Below are positions 20,901 to 29,797 of a stretch of 64,000 nt of DNA, one piece after another. The first letter of the stretch is position 1. Each line of letters opens with the position of its first letter. Source of the stretch: Mya arenaria (taxonomy: Eukaryota > Mollusca > Bivalvia > Myida > Myidae); NCBI RefSeq assembly GCF_026914265.1, contig NC_069136.1, positions 25,866,701 to 25,930,700 on the forward strand, given 5' to 3'. The position numbers were made by a program, and so were the translations under genes. The notes beneath the pieces were generated by a model. That model searched no databases and was not told the DNA's origin. It worked only from the letters and a program-made list of their open reading frames with translations.

Positions 20901-23877
20901 TTAAAACTGAATACTGACGGCTTGAACTCTTTAAAATGTTGATATTTGCTCAAATATTGTCTTTGAAGTCCACAATTTTGAAATGCGTTAGAAACGCGAT
21001 TCACTAAAAAGGCTGTAGCGTGATTGGTCATTTGACACTATCACGTGATATTACCAATATATTCAATAAAGGTTAAAATGTCCATCGGCTTATGTACTAG
21101 TCCCTGTGGGCGAGTGGATATGGTGTCAGTTTTCTAAAAAACATATTGAATGTTCCAGCGTGGGTTCACTCACCACTTCAACCAGGGTTTTCGTTTAGTT
21201 CAATTGTATAAAAAAATCTGCAAAATCGGTATCAAAGAGTAAAATACTTACAAAATAAGTATTTTCAGATGCAGTAGCGGGAAAACTCATTTTAGTGCCA
21301 AAACAAGAGCGAGTTCCTTTAAATTGTAAAACATTGATGTTTAATCATTGATATACAGTTCATGCACATAACATACGAAACCAAATGCGTTGCTTTGTGA
21401 TTCTACATAACATGAGGGAGTGCCTTTAAGGACATGTTATCGTGTGTGTTTTTTAAACAGATGTATGTGGTATTTCTGCATTAAGCAATAATTGTATTTT
21501 AAACAAATTTGGAAACTGAAATGTCTTTATGAAATGTAACATGATATTTTAACATCTCTTCTCAAACTGAATTCGTTTTAGACCTCAAAGGTTCCTACAT
21601 GATACTATAGAAAATCTAATATTCCAAGCCTCGTTTGTGATGCTAGCACTGATTTTATTTATTTATTTTCTTCAAATTTTCAACCAGATACTCGACCTGA
21701 TTTAAAGAAACTTTTCCTCGATGTTTTTGCTCTTGATATTAGGAAACTTTTCTTCAATTTTCGATCCACATAAAAGGTACATAAAGATGAACTACATTCA
21801 TTCATGTTACATTGTACTTTTCAACTAACATTCGTTCCTGATAAAAGGTACATTTTATCAAATCTTCATTCCTGATACAAGGTACATTTTATCAAATCTT
21901 CGTTTCTGATACAAGGTACATTTTATCAAATCTTCGTTCCTAATGCAAAGTACATTTTATCAAATCTTCGTTCCTGATACAAGGTACATTTTTTCAAATC
22001 TTCGTTTCTGATACAAGGTACATTTTATCAAATCTTCGTTCCTGATACAAGGTACATTTTATCAAATCTTCGTTTCTGATACAAGGTACATTTTATCAAA
22101 TCTTCGTTCCTGATACAAGGTACATTTTATCAAATCTTCGTTCCTGATACAAGGTACATTTTATCAAATCTTTGTTCCTAATGCAAAGTACATTTTATCA
22201 AATCTTCGTTCCTGATACAAGGTACATTTTTTCAAATCTTCGTTCCTGGTACAAGGTACATTTTATCAAATCTTCGTTCCTGATATAAGGTACGTTTCAT
22301 CGAACCTACGTTTCTGATACAAAGAACGAATCATCGACGATTAGTTCCTCAGACACAAGGTATATGGACATCAACGAATTGAAAATTATTATTCAAACAG
22401 ACATCTGGGTAGGTAGGTGGGTGGGTAGGCAGTCAGTGCAGATGGGGCAGGTAGGTACGTAGGTAAGATTCTAATTCAGAGTTCGATACGCCAACCACTC
22501 GGCCACCGCCACAGAAAAAAAAGATACGCAACCACTCGGCCACCGCCCCAGAAAAAAAAGATATGCAACCACTCGGCCTCCGCCACAGAAAAAAACTAAG
22601 TGTTACCATGCAAAAAGTTATGTGCGAACTCTTGAAGTTAAAATATTACAGAAAAGAACAACGTGTCTTCAGTTCATCGTGTGTGTTTTTTCGTTCAAAA
22701 TGAAGAGAAATAAATTTCATTTCAATGATCTGTTCGAGTAGAACCGTGTCTTCGTTGATAAAACGAGTTTAGCAAGACACCAAACAGCATGAAAAAATAC
22801 ACCGCGTAGATAAACATGTATTTACTTTAATTGTTCATTTCGTAAATGCAAATAAACTGAAAAGTGAGTTTTGGCCAAAAGCTCGACTGGGGGTAATTTG
22901 TAAAGAAAAGATGGAGACACAATTCTCTTCGTTTGCGCGATTACGAGGTACTTTTCTTAAAATTCAAACTTTCTATAAGAATAGTTGCTAATCACAGACA
23001 ATCTATTTTGGATAAGTCTATTTAACTTTTGGAGACATAGGGACGTTCTGTTGATACATTTTGCCAAATATTTGTAATTATCTCGTGCTATCCGGCGCCT
23101 GAAAATGATTGTTTAATTTCCCTTGGTGTCAAGTGATCATTCTTACTTTAATTAAGTCAAAAGAAAGCGCGACCTCCCTTTACTCTTTCGTCGGTTAACC
23201 CATGAATTAGTAATTGATGTTAAGTTAATTCCATTTGTCTGTAACTTAAGTATGCTGTCTGATCCTAGTTTGAAAAGGCCCAAGGTTTATGGTGTCAGTG
23301 ATGAAACTTAATTGTGTCTAATTGAATATCTACTGGTGAGATGTGCTGTGAACCCCGAAATCTTGTTATTTCGATAGACAGTTGAATCACTTTTGTCTTC
23401 AATTTCTTTTCTTCAATACCATTTTTGCAAAAAAGGACATTTCATTTCAGCTCCTCGCGAAAAAGGTTGCAGGGAAAAATGAGGTTTGATGTTGAAAATT
23501 TCAATAGCAAGCCTTTTCATAATAAATTATGAAATTTGTGGTCACATGTTTCACAAATTTTGTAATGCAACAAAGCTCATTTTTCACAAGTGTGAAATAC
23601 GTGGTCATATTTTCACGAAGTTGGAAAATATGATTTGTGAAAAGTAACGCCCAAAAGAGCAGTATTGTTCCTTCTATACGTTTTCATTTCAATGTTGAGA
23701 TGCATTAAATACGAGTTTATAATAAATTAATAATGTCGATTCATATAAACAGTAAAAATGCATGCGTATTATTAAATGTAAGTATTTAAGTGCACATAAG
23801 CCAAACTTACCGACTAATGTAGACATCACTAATGCTAGTCCAACGAAAATTATCACTGAACTTGGTCTGTCCATCAT
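30..23877 (-). CDS. Chordin-like secreted protein with three VWC domains (7 exons, 299 aa)
   Basis: Coding exons in order are 23877-23811, 7946-7843, 7271-7169, 6693-6518, 6064-5965, 2745-2648 and 281-30. They sum to 900 nt with no frame break and end in TAG. Residues 1 to about 22 are a signal peptide (MMDRPSSVIIFVGLALVMST). VWC1 spans about 24-91, a Ser/Glu-rich linker 92-114, VWC2 115-183 and VWC3 185-248. Each VWC domain has the CxxCxC and CCxxC cysteine pattern; VWC1 and VWC3 carry the STWHP motif. A Lys/Arg-rich tail covers about 263-294 with one cysteine at 293. Three VWC domains after a signal peptide match CHRDL1/CHRDL2, which bind BMPs outside the cell and limit their signalling. 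The vertebrate C-terminal region is missing and the basic tail replaces it, so heparan-sulphate binding is an inference. An extra exon inside the 15.9-kb first intron cannot be excluded, but the phases already fit. Another small VWC protein is the main alternative. Confidence 0.88.
1937..2188. mobile_element. TIR element, family 'ggcccc-attt' (copy 1)
   Basis: The left end (1937-1963) and the inverted right end (2162-2188) match at 26 of 27 positions around a core of ttctcgaaacttcttaag. The 252-bp body has no open frame. A related copy lies at 37452-38030. Confidence 0.7.
2311..2566. mobile_element. Young 256-bp MITE with perfect 34-bp TIRs and 8-bp target duplication
   Basis: Positions 2311-2344 and 2533-2566 are perfect inverted repeats beginning CACAGTGATTTGGTGGGAAT. 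The direct 8-bp repeat ttctgttt flanks both sides (2303-2310 and 2567-2574). A second palindrome lies inside at about 2356-2390, followed by an AT run. The 8-bp duplication suggests a hAT-type source. No protein is encoded. Confidence 0.9.
2648..2745 (-). CDS. Chordin-like exon 6: N-terminal half of VWC3
   Basis: Acceptor CTTCAG, reading DCLDNQLVKKNGSTWHP and ending CVTCTCS. The donor is GTGAGT and the exit phase is 0. Confidence 0.92.
2842..3007. mobile_element. Short TIR element (about 166 bp)
   Basis: The ends are imperfect inverted repeats of about 23 bp built around ctgggtggtattcaa (2842-2864 and 2985-3007). It lies in intron 5 of the chordin-like gene and has no coding content. Confidence 0.6.
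3008..4286. other. Part of intron 5 of the chordin-like gene, nothing recognised
   Basis: AT-rich sequence with no coding or repeat identity that I can support. The 99-codon frame at 3436-3735 shows no motif and no sensible splice partners. Confidence 0.5.
4287..5115. mobile_element. TIR element of the CAATCG family, split by a nested SINE
   Basis: The left end (caatcggaacacctcggcca, from 4287) and the inverted right end (ending gattg at 5115) match at about 18 of 21 positions. Flanking 9-mers accaggctt (4278-4286) and accaggtct (5116-5124) are a slightly decayed target duplication. The SINE at 4629-5082 sits in its right half. Confidence 0.65.
4629..5082 (+). mobile_element. tRNA-derived SINE (copy 1), tRNA-Arg-like head
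   Basis: Head at about 4631-4704 with an A box (tggccttgtggttaag) and a B box (ggttcgatccc). Its anticodon arm folds as CCGC/GCGG around a loop containing ACG, as in tRNA-Arg. A conserved non-tRNA body follows and the tail is aaac repeats. The 11-bp repeat agcttgtcgga flanks it exactly (4618-4628 and 5083-5093), so the limits are firm. The same family lies at 57668-58062. The V-SINE-like RUDI family of molluscs is a possible relative; I could not compare. Confidence 0.88.
5391..5661. mobile_element. CAATCG-family TIR element, 271 bp
   Basis: Inverted ends at 5391-5412 and 5640-5661 match at 21 of 22 bases (aatcggaacacctcggccat). The interior resembles the element at 8345-8688, including ggatgtatgc and gttcgtaa...ttaataat. 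No open frame. Confidence 0.78.
5965..6064 (-). CDS. Chordin-like exon 5: C-terminal half of VWC2
   Basis: Acceptor TTTCAG, reading NGDPLCYLKTCPKIPTGC and ending DDCCPRCA. The donor is GTAACT and the exit phase is 1. Confidence 0.92.
6518..6693 (-). CDS. Chordin-like exon 4: linker and N-terminal half of VWC2
   Basis: The acceptor is TATCTAG; the donor is GTACGT. It encodes a 23-residue Ser/Pro/Glu linker and then CQTTSGRIYQHGERY...QCVMCICQ. The YQHGE motif is like VWC2 of vertebrate chordin-like proteins. Confidence 0.88.
6884..7057. mobile_element. TA-flanked TIR element (Tc1/mariner-like MITE)
   Basis: The left end caatcgaaccccgtta and the inverted right end cagtcgaaccccgttga are bounded by TA on both sides (6882-6883 and 7058-7059). 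It is 174 bp, non-coding, in intron 3 of the chordin-like gene. Confidence 0.72.
7169..7271 (-). CDS. Chordin-like exon 3: C-terminal half of VWC1
   Basis: Acceptor TGACAG, then a frame ending CPKLDC...HSCCPYCE, the typical VWC end. The donor is GTGATT and the exit phase is 1. Confidence 0.92.
7484..7748. repeat. Tandem array of a 44-bp unit, six copies
   Basis: The unit contains gtgttcatcaggcaatatgt then tctaacaaacttagattatg. The four central copies look identical; the first and last are diverged at their outer ends. It lies in intron 2, about 95 bp from exon 2. Confidence 0.95.
7843..7946 (-). CDS. Chordin-like exon 2: N-terminal half of VWC1
   Basis: Acceptor TTTCAG, then a frame reading ECGCQFEG...GSTWHPEIFG..CVNCTC. 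The donor is GTAAGT. The exon enters in phase 1 and leaves in phase 0. Confidence 0.92.
8345..8688. mobile_element. CAATCG-family TIR element, 344 bp, diverged
   Basis: The right end inverts to caatcggaactcctcggccc and pairs with the left end starting caagcgaaacccctcgg. The interior shares blocks with 5391-5661 and carries an (aat)n run near 8430. The flanking 9-mers match at only 6 of 9, in keeping with an old insertion. Confidence 0.62.
10020..10610. repeat. Duplicated block with a tRNA-like SINE between the copies
   Basis: About 150 bp from 10055 recurs from about 10437, offset about 382 bp; both copies contain cgttcatacggcccagttg followed by ccacagttttctg. The intervening unit from 10262 has an A-box-like ttagcgcactggttagggc and a B-box-like gagttcgatcc. 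It is followed by a body with gccagcgaaagcgacttagc that recurs near 47427. Confidence 0.6.
12470..12889. mobile_element. TIR element, family 'cttaaagggactcgct' (copy 1)
   Basis: Left cttaaagggactcgctggtg and inverted right cttaaaagggactcgctcgt form the termini of a 420-bp non-coding element. Its interior recurs in opposite orientation at 20836-21323. Confidence 0.68.
13010..13660. repeat. Minisatellite of about 16 bp, CATATG-rich, about 40 units
   Basis: The basic unit is gtgtatggcctcatat, with insertions such as ttcgtatatggcatcat giving a higher-order pattern. All three forward frames stay open for long stretches because the unit lacks stops, which produces false frames of Met/Cys/Tyr/Trp repeats. 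No gene is inferred. Confidence 0.95.
14760..14965. repeat. Mixed triplet microsatellite (gtt/gct/ggt then gat)
   Basis: Runs of gttgttgtt, ctgctgctg and ggtggtggt lead into about 18 gat/atg triplets at about 14918-14963. Open frames here in both directions are artefacts of the repeat. Confidence 0.95.
15061..15454. mobile_element. TIR element, about 394 bp
   Basis: Imperfect inverted ends around gttcaaaccataggtg (left) and cacctatggttcaaac (right), with a second inner pair around ggttcgggtta and taaccgaacc. Non-coding. Confidence 0.6.
16685..16761. mobile_element. CAATCG-family mini-hairpin, 77 bp
   Basis: Begins caatcgtaacaactcggcca and ends with the inverted form atggccgaggtgtacctattg. 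No clear target duplication is visible. Related to 17130-17208 and 60439-60514. Confidence 0.7.
17130..17208. mobile_element. CAATCG-family mini-hairpin, 79 bp, with 10-bp target duplication
   Basis: Begins caatcgccacaactcggcca and ends gaggtgctccgattg. The direct repeat ttggatggtg flanks it on both sides (17120-17129 and 17209-17218). It consists of little more than its two ends. Confidence 0.85.
17948..18205. mobile_element. TIR element, family 'acagtctcaagtctgag' (copy 1)
   Basis: Left gaacagtctcaagtctgag and right ctcagacttgagactgttt are inverted. The outer bases read attacg on the left and invert to ccataaata on the right. About 258 bp; a second copy is at 41790-42026. Confidence 0.68.
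18213..18912. repeat. 700-bp array of 5-bp-based units (tctgt/tgctc)
   Basis: The units gctctgttctgttctgttat and variants repeat with interspersed gatatgtta. The plus strand carries almost only pyrimidine plus G, so the array is strongly strand-asymmetric. Long open frames of Leu/Cys/Ser/Val repeats here are not genes. Confidence 0.95.
20836..21323. mobile_element. TIR element, family 'cttaaagggactcgct' (copy 2, inverted)
   Basis: The right end inverts to atttaaaggaactcgctctt, close to the copy at 12470-12889. The internal block aaaatcggtatcaaagagt matches the reverse complement of that copy. A tRNA-like stretch (gggcgagtggatatggt, gggttcactcacc) lies inside at about 21110-21180. Confidence 0.6.
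21832..22300. repeat. Tandem array of a 34-bp unit, about 14 copies
   Basis: The unit reads ttcgttcctgatacaaggta followed by cattttatcaaatc. Variants such as tttctg and taatgcaaag recur at regular intervals, showing that groups of units were duplicated together. Confidence 0.95.
22486..22592 (-). repeat. Three tandem tRNA-like fragments
   Basis: Three copies of about 42 bp, each with aaccactcggcc(a/t)ccgcc and an A-rich spacer. On the minus strand they read ggtggccgagtggtt, an A-box-like tRNA-Ser/Leu head. There is no complete tRNA fold. Confidence 0.75.
23811..23877 (-). CDS. Chordin-like exon 1: start codon and signal peptide
   Basis: ATG at 23877; the exon encodes 22 residues plus one base. 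The hydrophobic run VIIFVGLALVM is a typical signal-peptide core. The donor after 23811 is GTAAGT. Two methionines open the frame, so the second could also start. Confidence 0.85.
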
Positions 23878-24954
23878 TTCACGACTTTTTGCGAATTAAA
23901 ATCATTTCAACCATCCAAGTTCTCGTGCGTTTCCACAAAACACCTCATCGGTTAGGAAATCTGCCCTCTTCCTTGGAATGTTTTATATTGTGTTACCAAA
24001 ATAATGCTCTTTCCACAAATATTGAAAGTGTGTTTCGTCAAAGACAACTATTATATATGTCCAACACTTTTAGTATATTGGTTTCGCACAGTTAAAATAA
24101 AATTCTGCTTCGTTCCTTATATATCAGTGCCTGCTCCCTAATTATTATTTTATTTTCTAAATAAAGACAGTTATTTTATCCTGTTTAATTATATTTCATT
24201 TCTAAGACAACTATTTTAAGTTCATATCTTTACAAGCACCGCTCTTGTCAACTGATGCTCCCGGCTAACAACATTGAATACTGAATCACTCATGGCGAAA
24301 ATTTCCGGTATTAAATACTCGATTTAGATTACTTTATTGACAAAAAATATAAATAAATAATCCGAATGGCTACGTCCTGTCTCATCGAAAAAGCATTAAG
24401 CTCAGCAGCAATATCTTCTGTCTCGTGTAAGTGATCATTTAGTGAATATGTGTTTTTCACAACTATCCAGCCCATGAATTATATTCGTTTAACATTAATT
24501 ACTCGCTTAGACAAAACTGTCAATCAAGCGCAATTGGTCCAATTTGTCGTCTGCACGGTGTATTCAATTGGCGGTGACAGACGGTATTCGATTAAAAAAT
24601 ATCCGAACATGTAAACAAATAAATATTGACGCTAAAGTTTGGGAAATTGCACGAGAAAAGTGTTGCTTCTATAAATAAAGCTGATATTTAACAGGAAAGC
24701 GTATGGCACTACATAAATATCCATGAAAAAAGTTAGATTCGATTTTAGCCCGCTTTACAAATCAAGTGCACATTTTTTAGTTTGAGAACTCATCAAATTG
24801 TCAGAATCAAATGATTATATACACTCCACAAGAAATAAAGGAATGCATCGAGTAGTCCACAGGTGTAATAGAAATTGTATTTGACTAAAAAATAAAGGCC
24901 AATGCAAATGAATATTAGCGATATATTCTGGTCCGCTCTGGGGATTTAAGTGGT

Positions 24955-25775
24955 AGTGGTTGGGCACTGGGGACGGAGGGGGAGGCAGGGGGCACTGAGA
25001 GCGGGGGGGAATTGAGAAGGTGTGGCATTTGGGAAGGTGGGGCACTGAGAGAGGTGGTGCGCTTGGTGGAGGTATGGGCACTGGGGGTAGGTAGGGCGCT
25101 GGGGGAGGTGGGGCAGGGGGAGGAGGTGCGCTTATGGAAAGTATGGGCACTGGGGGCGATGGGAAAGGAGGTGGGAGTGTGACACTTCGGGGAGGTGGGG
25201 CACTGCGGAGGTCGGTCACTTGGGAGATGGGGCGTTTGGGGAGGTGGGTGCTGGGGTGCTGGGGGAGATAGGGCGCTGTGAGAGATAGTGCGCTAGGGGA
25301 GATAGGGCGCTGGGGGAGGTGGGGCACTGGCGAGGTCGGTCACTTGGGAGGTGGGGCGCTGGCGAGGTCGGTCACTTGGGAGATGGGGCGCTAGGGGAGG
25401 TGGGGCACTGGCGAGGTCGGTTACTTGGGACCTGGGGCGCTGGGGGAAATTGGGCGCTGGGGTAGGTGGGGTGCTGGGGGGAGGTGGGACACTGGGGAGG
25501 AGGGGTGCTGGGGGAGATAGGGCGCTGGGGAGGTGGGGCATTTGGGGAGGTGGGACAGAGGGAGGTTGGGCGCTTGGGGAGGTGGGGCGATGGGGAGGTT
25601 AGGCGGTGGTGAAGGTGGGGCGCTGGGGGAGGTGGGACAGGGGGAGGTCGGGCACTGGGGGAGATTTGTGCTGGGGTAGGCGGGACAAGGGTTTTGGGCG
25701 CTTGGGGAGGCGAGACAGGGGGTGGGGGCACTTAGGGGAGGTGAGGTGCTTAGCGGAGGTTGAGGGGGGGGGCAT
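24955..25775. repeat. G-rich degenerate tandem array, about 800 bp
   Basis: Plus strand made of units such as gggcactgggggaggtgggg and ggcgctgggggag, with runs of 3-7 G every few bases. Many overlapping sets of four G-runs could form G-quadruplexes on this strand. Proline-rich and glycine-rich open frames on the two strands are by-products. Confidence 0.93.
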
Positions 25776-26343
25776 GGCGGTGCACTGGGAGCGCTATCAA
25801 TGGATCCGCTTGTAACCTTGCACTGTCAATGATTTTTTTTTTCAAATATCTAAAAGTACGGCTTGAACAAGTACGATAAATAATCAAACAGTTATTAGAG
25901 AGACTCATTTGCATTGTATACGCGGACATTAAAACATAATATGCTGCGTGAAGTGTAATGCAAATCCTTGTTTTAATGATAAAACATTATCAAGAGATCA
26001 AATTATTTAATAATTATATAAAAATGTGACAGTAAAATGTTAGTATCGCTATTAAAATTGATTTATTTTACAAATATGCTTGAATTCACTCAATTATAGA
26101 GTAGACATATTCAAATAATATTCTCGTAGTGATTGACACCTTACTCAAGGCAACTCAATATCCGGCTAGACACGTGAAACAACCGCTTGATTATGTTTGG
26201 CCCCGCGCTAGACATTTCAAATTACTACGACGCGCAATCTCGGACATTGAGTCTACCGGACCTAGTCAAAGATTTGCTCTATACAAATTGTAAAAATGAT
26301 TTATACATCTGTATGCTTCTAAACTTAACAATCGATATATAGA

Positions 26344-26677
26344 ATTAAAGGCACACACTACTAGGTTGATGTCTTTTTTTAAATTTTAATGCATCATTAT
26401 GGTTAACTCATTTCATTTTAATGATTAAAAAACCCCGTACGATTTGTTTACAGATACAAAACAATATTAGCGTAGATAATATGTTGGCGCCTTTTTAACT
26501 GGGTTATTTGTGGCCACGTGCTATTAATTAAAACAACTTTTATAAAGGCTAACATATTTTGTTTGTGTACACAAAACATAAGCTTTATTTTATTTTGTCA
26601 TTAGTCCTGTGAGTTAAACATAATAATGCATTAAAATACTTTCTTTTTTTGCATCATTTTATTGTGTCCCTTTAAGT
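26344..26677. mobile_element. Possible TIR element, 334 bp
   Basis: Left ttaaaggcacacac and right attgtgtccctttaa are imperfect inverted repeats similar to the ends of the cttaaaggga family. No target duplication was seen. Confidence 0.35.
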
Positions 26678-27126
26678 CCAACTCATCGTGAATCGACAGA
26701 TTTTCATGTAATATACTCGCTACGTTTCCAGTCGTCTCTGTCCATAGCTTGGCGTCCTTTTGACAACGAAGAAGGAGAAAGTGATTTGAAAAATATCTTT
26801 TCGTCTGCACAACTTTATTTTATGGTCTTGATTTAAAACTAGTGGAATGATTTATTACTTTGAAAATGAAGAAGATGTGATATTATTGTAGACGATTGCG
26901 TCTAAAACTTGCGCTTTTTTACCCACTTTGAAAACAAACCGCATAAAATTTCAAATGCCCAGGTAGATATGTTAGATATATTTGTTTGCAGGTGCGATAA
27001 AAATATGAAGACTTTCGTAGTTGTTGTTGTTCTTGTTGTAAGTGCCGCTTATGATAACAGAGGTGATTGAAGAAATGTTTCTGCTGCTACTGCTGTTGCT
27101 ATTGATGTTGATGATGGCTGCTCTAC

Positions 27127-27495
<369 letters not shown>

Positions 27496-28168
27496 TGGTG
27501 ACAGCCGTGGTGATGGTGACAGCCGTGGTGATGGTGATGATGAAATTATGATGACGGTTGTGTGGGTAGTTACGATAACGATTGTAATATTTTTTTTATC
27601 TGATGATGATTTACGATTGTGTAAGTTTTATGCCTTACCTTTTACGTCATTTCCTGTAGGAAGAATAAATCGGTCAAGTCTGCACTGTTGAACGTTTTTC
27701 CTACATTTTCTGTCTATTTATGGATAAAGACGACTTATAATAAGACAGTTAAAAGGCTATATAGTCCTTTTAAGCTTACGTAAGGACATTTCTGTTCACC
27801 TATTGAATATTTACGATCTAATGTAAAAATAGATAATCCATGACCCAACCCACTTCTCGGACTTCTCCGTCATGATTCTGTGTTAGTCTAAAATAATAGA
27901 CGTGTTATACGGGATTCTTCCAATCCCTAACGTCTAAACGGGAATGTGCAAAAAACGGGGGTGTTTTAAAAATATTGAAATTGTTTTAAGTGAAGTATTT
28001 TATGGTTGAAATTGACCATAAAGAGTTATATTCATATTTTACCATGTAAGTGAAATGTTATTTTGCACTAAACAAGCATTTAATGCATTAAAACAAGTTG
28101 TTTACCTTTCCAATAAAACGAAAGTTGACTGACACAAAAACATTTATGCGAAGGGGAACAACTCGATA

Positions 28169-28265
28169 CAATCGTAATAACTCGGCCTCCTCCGACAAAG
28201 CTTCGAGATAGACCTCGTTATACAATCGTAACAACTCGGCCATGGCCGAAATGTTCCGAGCGATT
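28169..28265. mobile_element. CAATCG-family hairpin, rearranged
   Basis: Two copies of the left-end sequence (caatcgtaataactcggcc at 28169 and caatcgtaacaactcggcc at about 28223) lie in the same orientation, followed by an inverted end ccgaaatgttccgagcgatt. This looks like a rearranged or double insertion. Confidence 0.55.
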
Positions 28266-28740
28266 TAAAACTGTGCCCTGAAGCCTTGCAGGTGCCCTTC
28301 ATGTATATATCGTTATGTTTTGACAGAATGAAATGAAAAAAAGCTGTCAAACTCATAATTATAAGTTGGATATTTATTTTTTTGTGTACGGAACTAATAT
28401 AAAATAACATTATCTGGTAATATTTCTTGTTTTTATGATATTTTATAGACTCTATATGCTTTAACCCGGAATCCTGATCGGAACAACTACCCACTTTTGA
28501 TACTAAACAATTTGTACGTGAAGGATTTGCCATATCAAAAATCTAAAAAAAATCCGCCAACGTACAATTATTTGGACTAGATTCTGTGTGTCATTTATCA
28601 TGCGGTGATAAAACTATTTTCTTTCACCGACCTGGTGTTGAAAAATAACTACTCATTGCTATGGTTAACACAGAAATGCGTTTTTATTGTTTTCCTTTGA
28701 AATCTGCAGTCCTAATTTTGTAGTGTCTGTGTAGACCCTT

Positions 28741-29512
28741 CCCAGTCCTGGTTGGATCATTCGGTAAAGCACTGCGCTAGTGTTATGACAGCCATAGGCA
28801 TCGGTCTGAGTCCACACCTGGTGCACTTTTTATCCATAGTTTTCTTTTCTCCTAATATAAGTAGCGTTTTATTGATGATTTTATGATCTACAAGGATTCT
28901 GACACTTCTTCTTATTCCTGAAGTAAACTTGGGAGGAAAAGTGTGCCTGGTGTGGGGCTCGAACGCATGACCAGGGGAACACTGCGCTCAAATCAACTGA
29001 GCTTCTTACCCACACACACTTGGGAGAAGAAGTGCGCCCTTTGTAGTGCTCAAACCCATGACTGTGGGAACACTATCACGTCGCTCTAACTGAGCTAACC
29101 CGATGGCTGCTTCTTACCCCCACACACACTATACTTCATCACCCCATTAACCTTTTCAGCGGATGGAGGCACTCCTGCTGTTAAACCATTAAAGTAAACT
29201 TTGGAGATAAAGTGTGCCTGGTGACGGGCTCGTACCAACGACCGCCAGAATACTAGCACAGCATTCTAACCAACTGAGCTACCCAGGCAATTGGTTCTTA
29301 CGCACACACACTACACTCCTCCCCCATCAACCTTTTCAGCCAACAGAGCAATCCTGCTGTTTTACTGCTACCACGATTAAAATAAACTTTGGAGGAAAAG
29401 TGTGTCCTGTGTGGGACTCGAACCCACAACTGCCGGAACACTAGCACGGCGCTCTAACCAACTGAGCTAACTGGGCAGCTGGTTCTAACCCCCCCACACA
29501 CACTACATTCCA
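28741..29512. repeat. Cluster of tRNA-like units upstream of CAB39
   Basis: Four minus-strand units (about 28938-29015, 29030-29100, 29210-29290 and 29398-29478) each carry an A-box-like tagctcagttggttagagc and a B-box-like gggttcgagtccc. The last two are the best preserved. Linkers of cacacacac and ccttttcagc repeat between them. A related plus-strand fragment lies at 28741-28830. Acceptor and anticodon stems do not pair, so these are read as SINE heads rather than working tRNA genes. Confidence 0.7.
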
Positions 29513-29623
29513 TTTTGATTATTTTTTTATATTTTATTTTTTCATAAATGTAAACTTGACCCTAAAGATACTGAATAAAAGCTGTATTACCATACAAAAT
29601 AATTCATTGGTTATTATTTTCAG

Positions 29624-29797
29624 ATTCTTCCAACCCAATCTGTGATAGTCTGGAAGTGATTTGCTAGGTGCTAACAGTCCAGGATGCCATTCACTGTATT
29701 TGGGAAATCCCAGAAGTCTCCTCAAGAGCTCGTACGATCGCTTCGAGATGCTCTCTCCGCCCTGAAAAAGGAGACTGGGGAGAAGAAACTGGATAAG
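29624..29797 (+). CDS. CAB39: CAB39 coding exon 1 with 60 nt of 5' UTR
   Basis: The acceptor ttattttcag ends at 29623 and ATG is at 29684. The exon encodes residues 1-38 and ends GEKKLDK before the donor GTGATG, phase 0. Confidence 0.93.

Larger units (their letters stand above)
7947..23810. other. 15.9-kb intron 1 of the chordin-like gene
   Basis: No convincing exon was found in either strand. Most of its bulk is transposon remnants and satellites listed separately. The remaining stretches (8700-10000, 10620-12470, 13700-14600, 15460-16680, 17210-17940, 18950-20830, 21330-21830 and 22600-23810) are AT-rich with no recognised content. Open frames such as 9718-10035 minus and 16060-16368 plus have no motif I recognise. 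Confidence 0.6.

Noticed and set aside
24815..25815. Proline-rich (minus) and glycine-rich (plus) open frames
   Set aside because: By-products of the G-rich array, open on both strands.
29398..29478. Functional tRNA gene
   Set aside because: A and B boxes are present, but the acceptor ends do not pair and the anticodon stem is broken.
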